NCBI RefSeq assembly: GCF_004114935.1
Contig: NZ_CP022221.1
Coordinates: 2,253,001-2,317,000 of the forward strand
Source of the DNA: Bradyrhizobium zhanjiangense
GTDB lineage: Bacteria > Pseudomonadota > Alphaproteobacteria > Rhizobiales > Xanthobacteraceae
DNA: 64,000 bases
Direction: 5' to 3'
The stretch's first letter is position 1. The number at the start of each line of letters is the position of its first letter. Below, piece after piece: positions 55,687-64,000 of the stretch. A model generated the notes under the pieces. That model was given only the letters and a program-made list of their open reading frames with translations, was not told the origin of the DNA and made no database searches. Position numbers and translations under genes: made by a program.

Positions 55687-55831
55687 GCGAAGTGTCCTTA
55701 CCTGGGCGCCCAGCAACGACGGACAACGGCGAGAGCGAAAGTGCGCAACGTCGGCCAGCTCGCTTTGAATGCCTTATGAGCGGCCCTATCCCGTTTGATA
55801 CCGGGCTTATCTTCTGACCTGGAGGGGCACG

Positions 55832-56766
55832 ATGCGCCGCTCACGCCACGCCAAGATCGTTGCAATCGTTGGGCCGGCAACCGCATCAACCTGAAAAGCC
55901 TTGTGCGCTCTATCTTTCGGGGGCTGATACTTTCAGGCTGAACTTCAGCCACGGGACCCATGACGATCACGCCGGTGTGCTCACCTCGATCCGTGCGCTG
56001 GAGCTGGAATTCAATCGACCGATCGGCGTGCTGCAGGATCTGCAAGGCCCGAAGATCCGCATTGGCCGGTTCGATGAAGGCAAGTTCGCGCTGGATGCCG
56101 GGAAGACGGTCTGCTTCGCGCTAAGCGAAAGGACAGGCGGAAGCAGTCAATCCTTCGCAGCCGCTTATCGCGGTCAGGCCCTGATCATCGACGATGGGCG
56201 CGTTCGTCTGGTCGTCGAAAAGCGCGGTTCCGAACAGATGATGGCGCGCGTTGTGATCGGCGGCGTCATCCGTGATCACAAGGGCGTCAACCTCCTAGGC
56301 GCGCTGCTCAATATCTCACCTCTAACGAAGAAGGATCGAGCCGATTTTGCGTTCGGCCTTAAGCTTGGCGTTGAATGGGTTGCATTGTCCTTTGTTTCAG
56401 AAACCATCTGACCTGATCGAGGCACGAGCATTGACCGGTGAGGCCGCCGGTGTCGTTGCCAAGATCGAGACCCCGATGGAGCTTGATCGTATTGGGGATA
56501 TCATCCACTTGTCAGACGCTATCATGGTAGCGGCGAGGCGACCCCGGGGTTGAAATCCCCCTGAGGAGGTGCCGGGCCTGCAACAGGAGCTCGTCAGGGC
56601 TTGCCAGCTTGCTGCCAAGCCCGTCATCGTCGCAACCCAGATGCTGGACTCAATGGTCACTGCGCCGACACCGACCTTACCGTTGCCATCGATGCACGGC
56701 TGTACCGCTCGGCAACAGCAATGGCGGTGTAAGGGAGTGGCTCGGCTTGTGGATCGACGCGCATGA
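55832..56766 (+). pseudogene. pyk: Pyruvate kinase, multiply frameshifted and truncated
   Basis: A good start (GGAGGGGCACG before ATG 55832) gives RHAKIVAIVGPATAST and then a stop at 55892-55894. The gene continues in a second frame (ADTFRLNFSHGTHDDHAGVL, PIGVLQDLQGPKIRIGRFDE, GVEWVALSFVSE) to 56411, in a third (DLIEARALTGEAAGVVAKIE), and near 56530 shifts again ([40 protein letters not shown]). The barrel's last part and the allosteric domain are missing. About four lesions make it dead. Confidence 0.9.
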
Positions 56767-57053
56767 CGATAACTCGCAAGGGAGCGGAAAGGCGCATCGA
56801 AGCTCACGGGGAGGCAATTGCGAGCCGCATGGGGATGCTGAACTGGTCGGTGAAGCAGTTGGCCGAGCGAAGCGGGTTAGCATGCGCCGTCATCAGGCGG
56901 CTCGAAGAGTACAATGACACGCCTCCCGCATCCGACGATCTGCTACAGACTCTGTGGACCACGTGTGCGGGTGCGGGAATTGAAGTCACATTTCCGCTGG
57001 TCGGCAAGCCAGGTGTATTCGGCCACAATGACTTGATGCCTTCTCGGTGCTGA
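56763..57053 (+). CDS. Small XRE-type helix-turn-helix protein
   Basis: 96 residues from ATG 56763. The centre is a Cro/CI helix-turn-helix ([40 protein letters not shown]) followed by a short strand (AGIEVTF) as in the small single-domain XRE proteins common in rhizobia. The first 20 residues are unusual and could derive from the decayed pyruvate kinase end. It could be a local regulator. Confidence 0.6.
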   Translation: MTITRKGAERRIEAHGEAIASRMGMLNWSVKQLAERSGLACAVIRRLEEYNDTPPASDDLLQTLWTTCAGAGIEVTFPLVGKPGVFGHNDLMPSRC

Positions 57054-57524
57054 ACTCACTGCCTACGGCCATCGTGAAATGGTGCGTCAGCTCGTCTGGT
57101 TTCCTCCGATAGTTCGGCAAGCGCTAACGGCGCGCGCGTTTGCGAGCGCCTGCGGTGAGGGCATGCGGATAGCTCTCTATCGCTTTTGGCTGCATCGAAA
57201 TTGGGCTGGCGAGAACGGCCGGCGACCCGCCGTAGGGCCTCTTTAACGCGTCCCGCAATGTCGGTCGCCTGGTCACCATTACCCAACATTACTCAAATCT
57301 TCCTACGTTGGTCTAGGCAATCTCGCGCCGCATGTCGTGAATGAACCGCCGACAGGCGGGCCGCCCAAGAAGCCCACCATCGCCTGCAACTCCCATTGCC
57401 GGGATGACCTTCCAGGAGCGCTCTCGTGTCAGCAGCCCTTCACATTCCAACGTGCAGCTCACGCCTTCGAGCGGTCGGCGTGAAGATGATTTGCTCGCAA
57501 GCCCAAGGAATGTGACGCAGCAGC
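57054..57524. other. Leader region of the branched-chain-type ABC operon
   Basis: Open frames on both strands overlap and are not protein-like. Besides the operator at 57279, a related palindrome GGTCTAGGC lies at 57310-57318. The transcript leader before the first permease would be about 200 nt. Confidence 0.4.
57279..57296 (+). promoter_or_regulatory. Putative operator: TTACCCAA/TTACTCAA, 10-bp spacing
   Basis: TTACCCAA at 57279-57286 and TTACTCAA at 57289-57296, upstream of the LivH-type permease. One mismatch in the second unit. It ties this transporter to the same presumed regulon as the sugar importer at 3.7 kb. Confidence 0.58.
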
Positions 57525-58388
57525 ATGGATACGCTACTTATCGCGACCTTCGAGATTTTGAGCTTCGGTGCCATTGTTGTGCTGGTCGTGCTCGGTCTCG
57601 GGATCATTGCCAGCATGATGGGCATCTTCAACTTCGCCCAAGGCGAGTTCGTCCTGCTCGGCGCTTACGTCACTTATCTCCTGCACAGCGTCGGTTTGCC
57701 GGTCCCGCTCGGCATGCTTGCCGCGCCCGTCGCGGTCGGCACGCTTGGTTTCATCCTGGAAAAGCTCGTGGTGCGCCGATTCTATGCCGCTCCAATCGTC
57801 GCCATGCTTGGCACCTATGCGCTGGGGCTGATCATTCGCGAAGCCGTGCGCGGCCTGACCGGGGGACTGTATCTCTCGGTGCCGGAGCCAATCAGTGGCT
57901 CTATCACGATCGGAAGTCTGCATTTCGCCGCCTGGCGCGGCGTCATCGTCATCATCACTTTGCTGGTCATGGCCGCGAGCCATGCACTGCTCGCCTACAC
58001 CTCGTTCGGCCTGCGAGTCCGCGCCTCGCTGGAGAACCCACAGCTGGCGCGTGCCTCGGGCATCTCCACGGGCATGATCTACAGCATCACCTTTGCATTT
58101 GGTGCGGCACTCGCGGGTCTCGCCGGCGCGCTGATCGTGCCGGTCTTTTCACTATTTGCCGATCTCGGCATCCGCTTTCTTATCCAGGGTTTCGTTGCCG
58201 TGATGGTCGGTGGCGTCGGTTCCTTTGCCGGCCCGGTCGCTGGCGCCAGCGTCATCGGCACGTTCAGTGCCTGGCTGCCTTGGCTGATGTCACCGGTCAT
58301 CGCCGACGTTCTGGTCTTCGTGCTCGCCATCATTTTCATCAAGTTCCGGCCGCAAGGCCTTGTTTCGGGAAGAGGGGTTAATCGATGA
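57525..58388 (+). CDS. Branched-chain amino acid/amide-type ABC permease (LivH)
   Basis: 287 residues, about eight membrane segments. Typical LivH features are GLGIIASMMGIFNFAQGEFV near residue 30 and the coupling loop with ARASGISTGMIYSITFAFGA, followed by GFVAVMVGGVGSFAGPVAGA. It makes one half of the pore of a HAAT-family importer (branched-chain amino acids, urea or short amides). The start gives a hydrophobic LIATFEILSFGAIVVLVVLG N-terminus, and the stop overlaps the next ATG by 4 bp. Confidence 0.88.
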   Translation: MDTLLIATFEILSFGAIVVLVVLGLGIIASMMGIFNFAQGEFVLLGAYVTYLLHSVGLPVPLGMLAAPVAVGTLGFILEKLVVRRFYAAPIVAMLGTYALGLIIREAVRGLTGGLYLSVPEPISGSITIGSLHFAAWRGVIVIITLLVMAASHALLAYTSFGLRVRASLENPQLARASGISTGMIYSITFAFGAALAGLAGALIVPVFSLFADLGIRFLIQGFVAVMVGGVGSFAGPVAGASVIGTFSAWLPWLMSPVIADVLVFVLAIIFIKFRPQGLVSGRGVNR

Positions 58389-59605
58389 TCAACGCCAGCC
58401 GTCAACTGAGCCGCCGCCGCTTTCTTGGCAATTTCGCCTTCGCCTCCGCCGCCATCGCGGCGGGTCCGGGCAGCTGGATAATTCGCCCGGATTGGGCAAA
58501 TGCTGCGGAAGGCCCGATCAGGCTTGGCATTGCGACCGATCTTACCGGGTCACTCGGCTTTGCCGGCAACACCGACGCCAATGTCGCTCGCATGCTGGTC
58601 AAGGAGATCAACGACTCCGGCGGCCTGTTGGGGCGTCCGATCGAACTCCTGATTGAGGATACCGCCTCCGACGAATCCGTCGCTGTGGGCAATGTGCGCA
58701 AGCTGATTCAGCGAGATAAGGTCGACTTGGTGATTGGCGGTATCTCGAGCTCGATGCGCAATGCGATCAAGGACGTCATTATCTCTCGCGGCAAGACGCT
58801 CTATATCTATCCGGAAGGTTACGAAGGTAAAGAGTGCACGCCCTATCTGTTCTGCACCGGGCCGGTACCGGCACAGAATTGTGACCAGTTCATTCCCTGG
58901 TTGATCAAAAATGGTGGCAAACGCTTCGCGCTGCCTGGCTCCAATTATGTTTGGCCGCAAACAATCAACGCCTATGCCCGCAAGGTGATCGAGAGCAGCG
59001 GTGGCGAAGTCGTCTTTGAAGAATACTACCCGCTCGACCAGATCGATTTTTCGTCGACGGTTAGCCGCATCATATCCAACAAAGTCGACGTGGTGTTCAA
59101 CGCCATTGTTCCGCCCGGCGTCAGCCCGTTCTTCAAACAGCTCTATCAAGCCGGCTTCTCCAAAAACGGCGGGCGGCTGGGGTGCGTCTATTACGACGAA
59201 AATTTCCTGGAAATGAACCAGGCCCAGGAGATTGAAGGGCTCGCGAGCAGCCTCGACTACTACAAGGTGCTCGCGGCGGAGGATCCGGTGAGCGCCAGGA
59301 TTCAATCGGCTTACGACAAACAATTTCCTGCCAAGTTCCGGTTCTCGGCAGGCAGCGCCGCCACCGGCACCTATCGAGGATTGAAGCTGTGGGAGGCTGC
59401 AGTGAAGGAGGCCGGTACAATTGACCGCGACGCGGTAGCCGCCGCCCTCGACCACGCGAAGATTGCGGAAGGGCCGGGCGGGCCTGCCGAGATGGCGGCC
59501 GGCAAGCGCCACTGCAGGATGAACATGTACATTGGAGTGGCGAAGGGCGGCCAGTACGAGATTGTCGCGCGTAGCGCCGGCCTGGTCGATCCGAAGGAGT
59601 GCTGA
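58385..59605 (+). CDS. ABC transporter substrate-binding protein, HAAT family, Tat signal
   Basis: 406 residues. The N-terminus SRRRFLGNFAFASAAIAAGP is a twin-arginine (Tat) signal, so the protein is probably exported folded. The mature domain is Peripla_BP_5/6: GPIRLGIATDLTGSLGFAGN, LVKEINDSGGLLGRPIELLI, EDTASDESVAVGNVRKLIQR, VDLVIGGISSSMRNAIKDVI. The tail ending YIGVAKGGQYEIV is typical of amide/urea binders (FmdD/UrtA-like). It overlaps its permease by 4 bp. A close paralogue begins at 63574. Confidence 0.88.
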   Translation: MINASRQLSRRRFLGNFAFASAAIAAGPGSWIIRPDWANAAEGPIRLGIATDLTGSLGFAGNTDANVARMLVKEINDSGGLLGRPIELLIEDTASDESVAVGNVRKLIQRDKVDLVIGGISSSMRNAIKDVIISRGKTLYIYPEGYEGKECTPYLFCTGPVPAQNCDQFIPWLIKNGGKRFALPGSNYVWPQTINAYARKVIESSGGEVVFEEYYPLDQIDFSSTVSRIISNKVDVVFNAIVPPGVSPFFKQLYQAGFSKNGGRLGCVYYDENFLEMNQAQEIEGLASSLDYYKVLAAEDPVSARIQSAYDKQFPAKFRFSAGSAATGTYRGLKLWEAAVKEAGTIDRDAVAAALDHAKIAEGPGGPAEMAAGKRHCRMNMYIGVAKGGQYEIVARSAGLVDPKEC

Positions 59606-60681
59606 TGTCATCGACCGGCACTGGCATACAGCCCCCGCCACACGTGATTGAAGCTGCTCGTTCGCCCGTCATGGCATCTGCCTTCGCAGCGCGAACGAAG
59701 GTGCTTCCAATTCTCGAACTGGCATTGCTGATTGCCGCTTCGATCGCACCGCTCGTCCTGCGGGATTACATCACTGTCTATGCAACGCGAGTGCTCATCT
59801 TGTGCCTCTTCGCGTTGTCGTTCGACCTGGTGTGGGGCTATGCCGGGATATTGAGCTTGGGCCAGTCGTTATTTTTCGGCATGGCCGGCTACGCCGTGGC
59901 GCTGCTTTCACGCGACTTCGGAGTCGGATCGATTTTTGCCGTTCTTCCGGCCGGAACCCTGATAGGCTTTGTCGCGGCATTGTTGCTGGCAGGCTTCCTG
60001 CTGCTTGGCCGTCACCCCTCGAGTGTGGTCTTCGTTTCGCTTGGTACTATGACCGGAGCTTACGCAGCCGACCGGCTGGCTCGGGGTTCTCATTATCTTG
60101 GCGGCCAGAACGGTATCCCTTCGATCCAACCGATGACAATCGGCTCGCACGAAATGAGCGAGGGACCAGGATTTTACTACCTGGTTCTCGCCATTCTGGT
60201 TCTGATCTACTTTCTGTCGCGCTGTTTGCTGCGGTCGCAGTTCGGTCTGGCGCTGGCGGGATTGCGAGAGAACGAACAGCGCATCGCCTTCTTCGGGTAC
60301 AAAGTGCAGCACTTGAAGGCGATCATATTCGCAATCAGCGGCGCGATCGCAGGTACTGCCGGCAGCCTTTATGCGTTTCATGAGGGCTTCGTTTGGACGA
60401 ACATGCTGGGCGTGGTCATGTCGACCCAGGTCGTGCTCTATGTCTTGTTCGGCGGCTCCGGGACTTTGATCGGTGCGGTCATCGGCACCGCGATTGTTGA
60501 GGGCCTCAGCTTCTGGCTCTCCGACAATTATCGCGATATCTGGCCGATCATTCTCGGCGTTTTGCTGTTGCTCGTCATTATGTTCCGGCCCCTCGGCTTG
60601 ATCAGCCTCGTGCTGGGCGAGCGGGAACGTGTAGGTCATTTCGGCCCGAGCCACAAGGAGAAGCGCAATGCCGCTCCTTGA
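59605..60681 (+). CDS. Branched-chain amino acid/amide-type ABC permease (LivM)
   Basis: 358 residues from ATG 59605, with AAGGAG 7 nt upstream and a 1-bp overlap with the binding-protein stop; an upstream GTG at 59599 is also in frame. About nine membrane segments. LivM landmarks are LSFDLVWGYAGILSLGQSLF near residue 75, LAGLRENEQRIAFFGYKVQH and the C-terminal MFRPLGLISL. It completes the pore with LivH. Confidence 0.88.
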   Translation: MSSTGTGIQPPPHVIEAARSPVMASAFAARTKVLPILELALLIAASIAPLVLRDYITVYATRVLILCLFALSFDLVWGYAGILSLGQSLFFGMAGYAVALLSRDFGVGSIFAVLPAGTLIGFVAALLLAGFLLLGRHPSSVVFVSLGTMTGAYAADRLARGSHYLGGQNGIPSIQPMTIGSHEMSEGPGFYYLVLAILVLIYFLSRCLLRSQFGLALAGLRENEQRIAFFGYKVQHLKAIIFAISGAIAGTAGSLYAFHEGFVWTNMLGVVMSTQVVLYVLFGGSGTLIGAVIGTAIVEGLSFWLSDNYRDIWPIILGVLLLLVIMFRPLGLISLVLGERERVGHFGPSHKEKRNAAP

Positions 60682-61402
60682 AGCCGTGGGCATCTCCAAG
60701 GTCTTTGGCAAGCTCACCGCGCTGGACGGAGCGGCGCTCACGGTCGGCGAGAGAGAGTTTCATGGCCTGATCGGGCCGAACGGCTCGGGCAAGAGCACGC
60801 TGATGAAGTGTCTTGCAGGTGCGCTCGTGCCGACCCGAGGCAAGGTGACGTTCATCAATACTGACGTCACCTCGTTGACGCCGCCAGAGCGTGCGCGAGC
60901 GGGCATGAGCCTGAAATTCCAGATCACCGCGGTGCTACCGACCCTCACTCTTTACGACAACATCCTGCTCGCGCTGCAGGCCCGGTCCTCACTGCTGGAC
61001 CTGGCGTTCTCGCGCAGTCGGGGACGACTGCACGAGGAGGTCATGACGATGCTCCTCCAATTCCGGCTCGCCGATCGCGCCTTTGATGCTGCGGCGACCC
61101 TGTCTCACGGGCAGCAGCAATGGCTGGAGATCGCGATGGCGCTCGCATGCCGGCCGCGCCTTCTGCTCTTGGACGAGCCGACCGGCGGCATGAGCCTGGA
61201 GGAGCGCCGCGTCACGGGCGAGTTGCTGCACCCCATCAAGCAGCATTGCTCGCTCGTCATTGTGGAGCACGACCTGGATTTCATCCGCGACATCTGCGAC
61301 CGGCTAACCGTGCTCGATCAGGGCAAGGTTCTGGCGTCAGGGACGGTTGCCGAGATCCAGGCCAACAGAAGCGTCCAGGAGATCTATTTGCGCCGTGCCT
61401 GA
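60668..61402 (+). CDS. ABC ATPase (LivG type)
   Basis: 244 residues. Walker A is GPNGSGKSTLMKCLAG, the signature is LSHGQQQWLEIAMALA (His replaces the first Gly, common in LivG), Walker B is LLLLDEPTGGMS and the H-loop is VIVEHDLDFIRDICDRLTVL. It overlaps LivM by 14 bp and the LivF gene by 8 bp. Confidence 0.9.
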   Translation: MPLLEAVGISKVFGKLTALDGAALTVGEREFHGLIGPNGSGKSTLMKCLAGALVPTRGKVTFINTDVTSLTPPERARAGMSLKFQITAVLPTLTLYDNILLALQARSSLLDLAFSRSRGRLHEEVMTMLLQFRLADRAFDAAATLSHGQQQWLEIAMALACRPRLLLLDEPTGGMSLEERRVTGELLHPIKQHCSLVIVEHDLDFIRDICDRLTVLDQGKVLASGTVAEIQANRSVQEIYLRRA

Positions 61403-62090
61403 ATTCCTCAATATCAAGCATCTCGACGCCGGCTATGGACGCAGCCAGGTCCTGTTCGGCGTCAATATGGCCGTCCCGCCGCGCGGCGGTGTGGCCGTCC
61501 TCGGCCGCAACGGCGCCGGAAAGAGCACGCTCATGAAGGCGATCGTGGGCGAACTGCCGGCATGGAAGGGCGGTCTGCAATTCAACGGCCAAGACATCGA
61601 TCGCCGCCGCACCGAAGAGCGGGTGCGGGCCGGCATTGGATATGTGCCGCAAGAGCATTCAGTGTTCGCACGCCTGTCCGTGCGCGACAATCTCGCCGTC
61701 GGATCGCTTTTGCACCGCGATGGATCGGCAGTGGACCGGGTGATGAGGATGTTTCCAAAACTCGGCCAGCGCCTGGATCAGCCGGCCGGAACGCTGTCCG
61801 GTGGCGAGCGCAAGATGCTCGCAATCGCCCGCGCGATGCTCGGAAACCCTAAACTCCTCCTGCTGGATGAGCCGACCGAGGGCGTCTGGATCGGCGTCAT
61901 CGAGGAGATCACCGAGCGCTTGATCGAACTAGCCAGAGAGATCGCCATCATCATCGTCGAGCAACATCTCGATCTCGCAATGCGTGTCGCGGAGCAGGCC
62001 TATGTGCTCGATCGCGGCCGTGTCGCGCTGTCGGGCCCGTCGCAACAGCTGCGCGAGGACCCGCGGCTCTTGACGTATCTGGCGCCGTAG
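61395..62090 (+). CDS. ABC ATPase (LivF type)
   Basis: 231 residues from GTG 61395 (MPEFLNIKHLDAGYGRSQVL), which overlaps the LivG stop; an upstream ATG at 61347 lies inside LivG and is rejected. Walker A is GRNGAGKSTLMKAIVG, the signature LSGGERKMLAIARAML and Walker B LLLLDEPTEGVW, with the H-loop IIVEQHLDLAMRV. Together with LivG it powers the importer. Confidence 0.9.
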   Translation: MPEFLNIKHLDAGYGRSQVLFGVNMAVPPRGGVAVLGRNGAGKSTLMKAIVGELPAWKGGLQFNGQDIDRRRTEERVRAGIGYVPQEHSVFARLSVRDNLAVGSLLHRDGSAVDRVMRMFPKLGQRLDQPAGTLSGGERKMLAIARAMLGNPKLLLLDEPTEGVWIGVIEEITERLIELAREIAIIIVEQHLDLAMRVAEQAYVLDRGRVALSGPSQQLREDPRLLTYLAP

Positions 62091-62166
62091 AGGCGTCCCG
62101 GCTGCCATCTCACGCCCGAAAGATGGCGCGTTGAAGTTCCTTGCGATGACTGAACAGAGAGGGACG

Positions 62167-63423
62167 ATGTCCAAAACGATGAGCGATTTTGTGAATGCGT
62201 GCCAAGTCGTCGATGTCCATGAACATCACATGCCTGAGGTCGCACATAGCCGGGACGTGAATCTTTTGAAACTGTTCCAGCAGAGCTATGCGGCTTGGAC
62301 AAGCCACGTCCTGCCATCCGAGCCCAAGGCGACGGGCGATATGTTATCTATCGCTACCGAGCCAACCACCTGGGAGGCCCTTGCTCCGTTCCTGGAGAGG
62401 AGCGGCTCAAATGCATTCGTTCGTAACCTCGCCGGCGGTGTCGCCGAGCTTTACGGCGTCGCCGAGACCGGAATCACGCGCGACAACTGGGAGGCAGTAG
62501 ACGCTTCGGTGCGCTTGCGCCACAAGGAGGCGACATGGCCAAGTGAAGTCATTGGGCGCGCCGCCATCGGGAGGATCGTAACGGACCCTTTTCTCGATCC
62601 GTTGATGGATCCGCGCCCCGGTCTTGGGCAAAACTACGATGCGGTCCTGCGGATCAACGCATTCGCGCTCGGCTGGCACCCCGAATCTCGCGACCATAAT
62701 GGAAATTGCGGCCATACGTTGCTGCGGCGCCTCGGCATGCAGGTGGAAACCTTCGACGATTATTGCGCCGCGATCCGCGAGCTCGTAGCCGGCTGCGCCC
62801 GGCGCAATCACGTTGCGCTCAAAAACGCGCTCGCCTATGACCGGGATCTAAGCTTTGACGAACCGAACGAGGAACTGGCTCGGCAGGCCTGGGGACAAAG
62901 ATCTCCATCCCCTGCGGCGCGCAAGGCGTTCTGCGACTTTGTCGTCGACTTGTTTTGCCAACTCGCAGGCGAGGCCGACCTGCCAGTCCAAACTCACCTT
63001 GGAACGGCCATCATACGCGGCTCCCACCCGATACGTATGACCGGGTTGATTGAGCGTCATCCTAGGACCCGCTTTCTGCTGATGCATTTGGCCTATCCCT
63101 GGAGCCGGGATTTGTTGGGAATGGCCTTTGTCTATCGAAATGTCTGGCTTGATTTGTGCTGGTCTTTTCTGTTGAGCCCGTCACATTTCAAGCTGGCCCT
63201 GCACGAGGCTATTGAAGTCTTGCCGGATGAATCCCGAATGATGATCGGAGGAGATTGTCTTCACGTTGAGGAGACGTTTGCCGCGATACAGGGCGCACGC
63301 CGGCTCATCGGCGAGGTTCTGAACGAAAAAGTTGCGAGCGGTTACTTTCGCCCCCGAGACGCAGAGCGCCTGGCGGTCAGGATCCTTGGCGAGAACGCGA
63401 AGGAGTTTTTCAGACTGTCCTGA
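62167..63423 (+). CDS. Amidohydrolase-family metal-dependent TIM-barrel enzyme
   Basis: 418 residues from ATG 62167 (AGAGAGGG 3 nt upstream); an in-frame start at 62131 would add 12 residues. The HxH metal site is VDVHEHHMPEV. Later barrel strands carry LPVQTHLGTAIIRG, FLLMHLAYPWSRD and the catalytic Asp in MMIGGDCLHVEETFAAIQ. This is the amidohydrolase-2 layout (hydrolases and decarboxylases). It follows an amide-type importer by 76 bp and may act on the imported substrate. Confidence 0.82.
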   Translation: MSKTMSDFVNACQVVDVHEHHMPEVAHSRDVNLLKLFQQSYAAWTSHVLPSEPKATGDMLSIATEPTTWEALAPFLERSGSNAFVRNLAGGVAELYGVAETGITRDNWEAVDASVRLRHKEATWPSEVIGRAAIGRIVTDPFLDPLMDPRPGLGQNYDAVLRINAFALGWHPESRDHNGNCGHTLLRRLGMQVETFDDYCAAIRELVAGCARRNHVALKNALAYDRDLSFDEPNEELARQAWGQRSPSPAARKAFCDFVVDLFCQLAGEADLPVQTHLGTAIIRGSHPIRMTGLIERHPRTRFLLMHLAYPWSRDLLGMAFVYRNVWLDLCWSFLLSPSHFKLALHEAIEVLPDESRMMIGGDCLHVEETFAAIQGARRLIGEVLNEKVASGYFRPRDAERLAVRILGENAKEFFRLS

Positions 63424-63446
63424 TTGCTGCACTTCGTTACGCGATT

Positions 63447-63464
63447 TTACCCAAAGTTGAGCCG
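63447..63464 (+). promoter_or_regulatory. Putative degenerate operator: TTACCCAA plus weak second unit
   Basis: TTACCCAA at 63447-63454 is perfect. The unit 10 bp later (63457-63464, TTGAGCCG) keeps only TT and the CC. It lies 110 bp before the second binding-protein gene, so position supports it although sequence alone would not. Confidence 0.4.
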
Positions 63465-63573
63465 AAGAGCCCGGTTGAAACCGAGAAATGACGGATAGCT
63501 TTCCGGCTACGCGCCCCGCAGGAAAGAGCAGGGCGCGTGGATTAAGGCCATGAGCCAAGGGGAGGTCAGTTCG

Positions 63574-64000
63574 ATGCTGAATGATCACCGGCAACTCAGC
63601 CGCCGCCGCTTTCTCGGCAATTTCGCCTTTGCGTCTGCGGCCATTGCGGCCGGCCCGGGCAGCTGGGTGATCCGTCCTGACTGGGCCAACGCCGCCGAAG
63701 GCCCGATCAGAATTGGCATTGCCACCGATCTGACCGGGGCACTCGGCTTTGCCGGGAATACCGACGCCAATGTCGCTCGCATGGTCGCGAGCGAGATCAA
63801 CGAGAACGGTGGTCTCTTGGGGCGCCCGATCGAGCTTCTGATCGAGGACACTGCGTCCAACGAGTCCGTTGCTGTCGGCAATGTCCGCAAGCTGGTTCAA
63901 CGAGACAAGGTCGACCTGGTGCTCGGCGGCATTGCGAGTTCGATGCGCAACGCCATCAAGGACATCATCATCTCTCGTGGCAAGACGCTCTACATCTATC
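63574..64000 (+). CDS. Second HAAT-family binding protein, Tat signal (cut by window end)
   Basis: 142 residues are visible from ATG 63574 (GGGGAGG upstream). The sequence closely follows the binding protein at 58385: Tat motif SRRRFLGNFAFASAAIAAGP, GPIRIGIATDLTGALGFAGN, EINENGGLLGRPIELLIEDT and VDLVLGGIASSMRNAIKDII. Differences are few and mostly conservative. It probably opens a second transporter operon to the right of the window, or shares the existing permeases. Confidence 0.85.
   Translation, partial: MLNDHRQLSRRRFLGNFAFASAAIAAGPGSWVIRPDWANAAEGPIRIGIATDLTGALGFAGNTDANVARMVASEINENGGLLGRPIELLIEDTASNESVAVGNVRKLVQRDKVDLVLGGIASSMRNAIKDIIISRGKTLYIY

Noticed and set aside
58550..59641. Minus-strand open frame of 363 codons
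   Set aside because: Antisense shadow of the substrate-binding-protein gene caused by high third-position GC.

Overview
The window is high-GC alphaproteobacterial DNA and looks like the accessory or symbiosis-island part of a rhizobial genome, probably Bradyrhizobium or a close relative. This is inferred from a near-consensus tts box (the TtsI operator of rhizobial type III secretion), an SKWP-repeat type III effector, a trb-type CopG gene with a traG tail, and many decayed insertion sequences, integrases and phage genes. No rRNA, tRNA or CRISPR array was seen.

Layout. 0-3.6 kb: a DUF2188 gene, an unknown gene and a broken chemotaxis receptor. 3.7-13.1 kb: an intact sugar/polyol ABC uptake operon (binding protein, two permeases, PfkB kinase, SDR dehydrogenase, HAD phosphatase, ATPase), then a regulator that fuses a PEP-hydrolase-like TIM barrel to an NtrC-like AAA domain and a Fis helix-turn-helix, then a shortened convergent TIM-barrel paralogue. 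13.2-20.9 kb: hypothetical and secreted proteins and tail-gene remnants of a prophage. 21.0-24.4 kb: an IS256-family element abutting a group II intron. 24.4-34.9 kb: a decayed defence-type islet whose intact core is an AAA ATPase/subtilase pair (ietAS type), flanked by broken HEPN-like, Fic, DUF2130, nuclease and integrase genes. 35.1-37.7 kb: a four-gene overlapping operon of exported proteins. 38-40.3 kb: integrase, traG, CopG and istB fragments. 41.0-50.3 kb: a type III effector locus. 50.4-51.5 kb: transposase and integrase remnants. 51.7-64 kb: a second metabolic cluster with Tm-1-like and PEP-hydrolase-like genes, an FAD dehydrogenase, a dead pyruvate kinase, a branched-chain/amide ABC transporter, an amidohydrolase and a second, nearly identical binding protein cut by the window edge.

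Two things stand out. First, the 2664-residue SKWP protein at 42.3-50.3 kb carries, behind about 19 helical repeats, two short motifs like those of cellular RNA-dependent RNA polymerases (DGxGxI..SLA and DFDGD), and ends in a complete-looking shikimate-kinase domain. Second, the two metabolic clusters, about 38 kb apart, share a 10-bp-spaced direct repeat (YTACCCAA twice) before four operons, with a fifth copy stranded at the left edge of the accessory insert. The likely reader of this operator is the TIM-barrel/AAA/Fis regulator, whose AAA domain has lost the GAFTGA loop and so probably does not work through sigma-54. Both are inferences from motif reading and need profile and structure searches.
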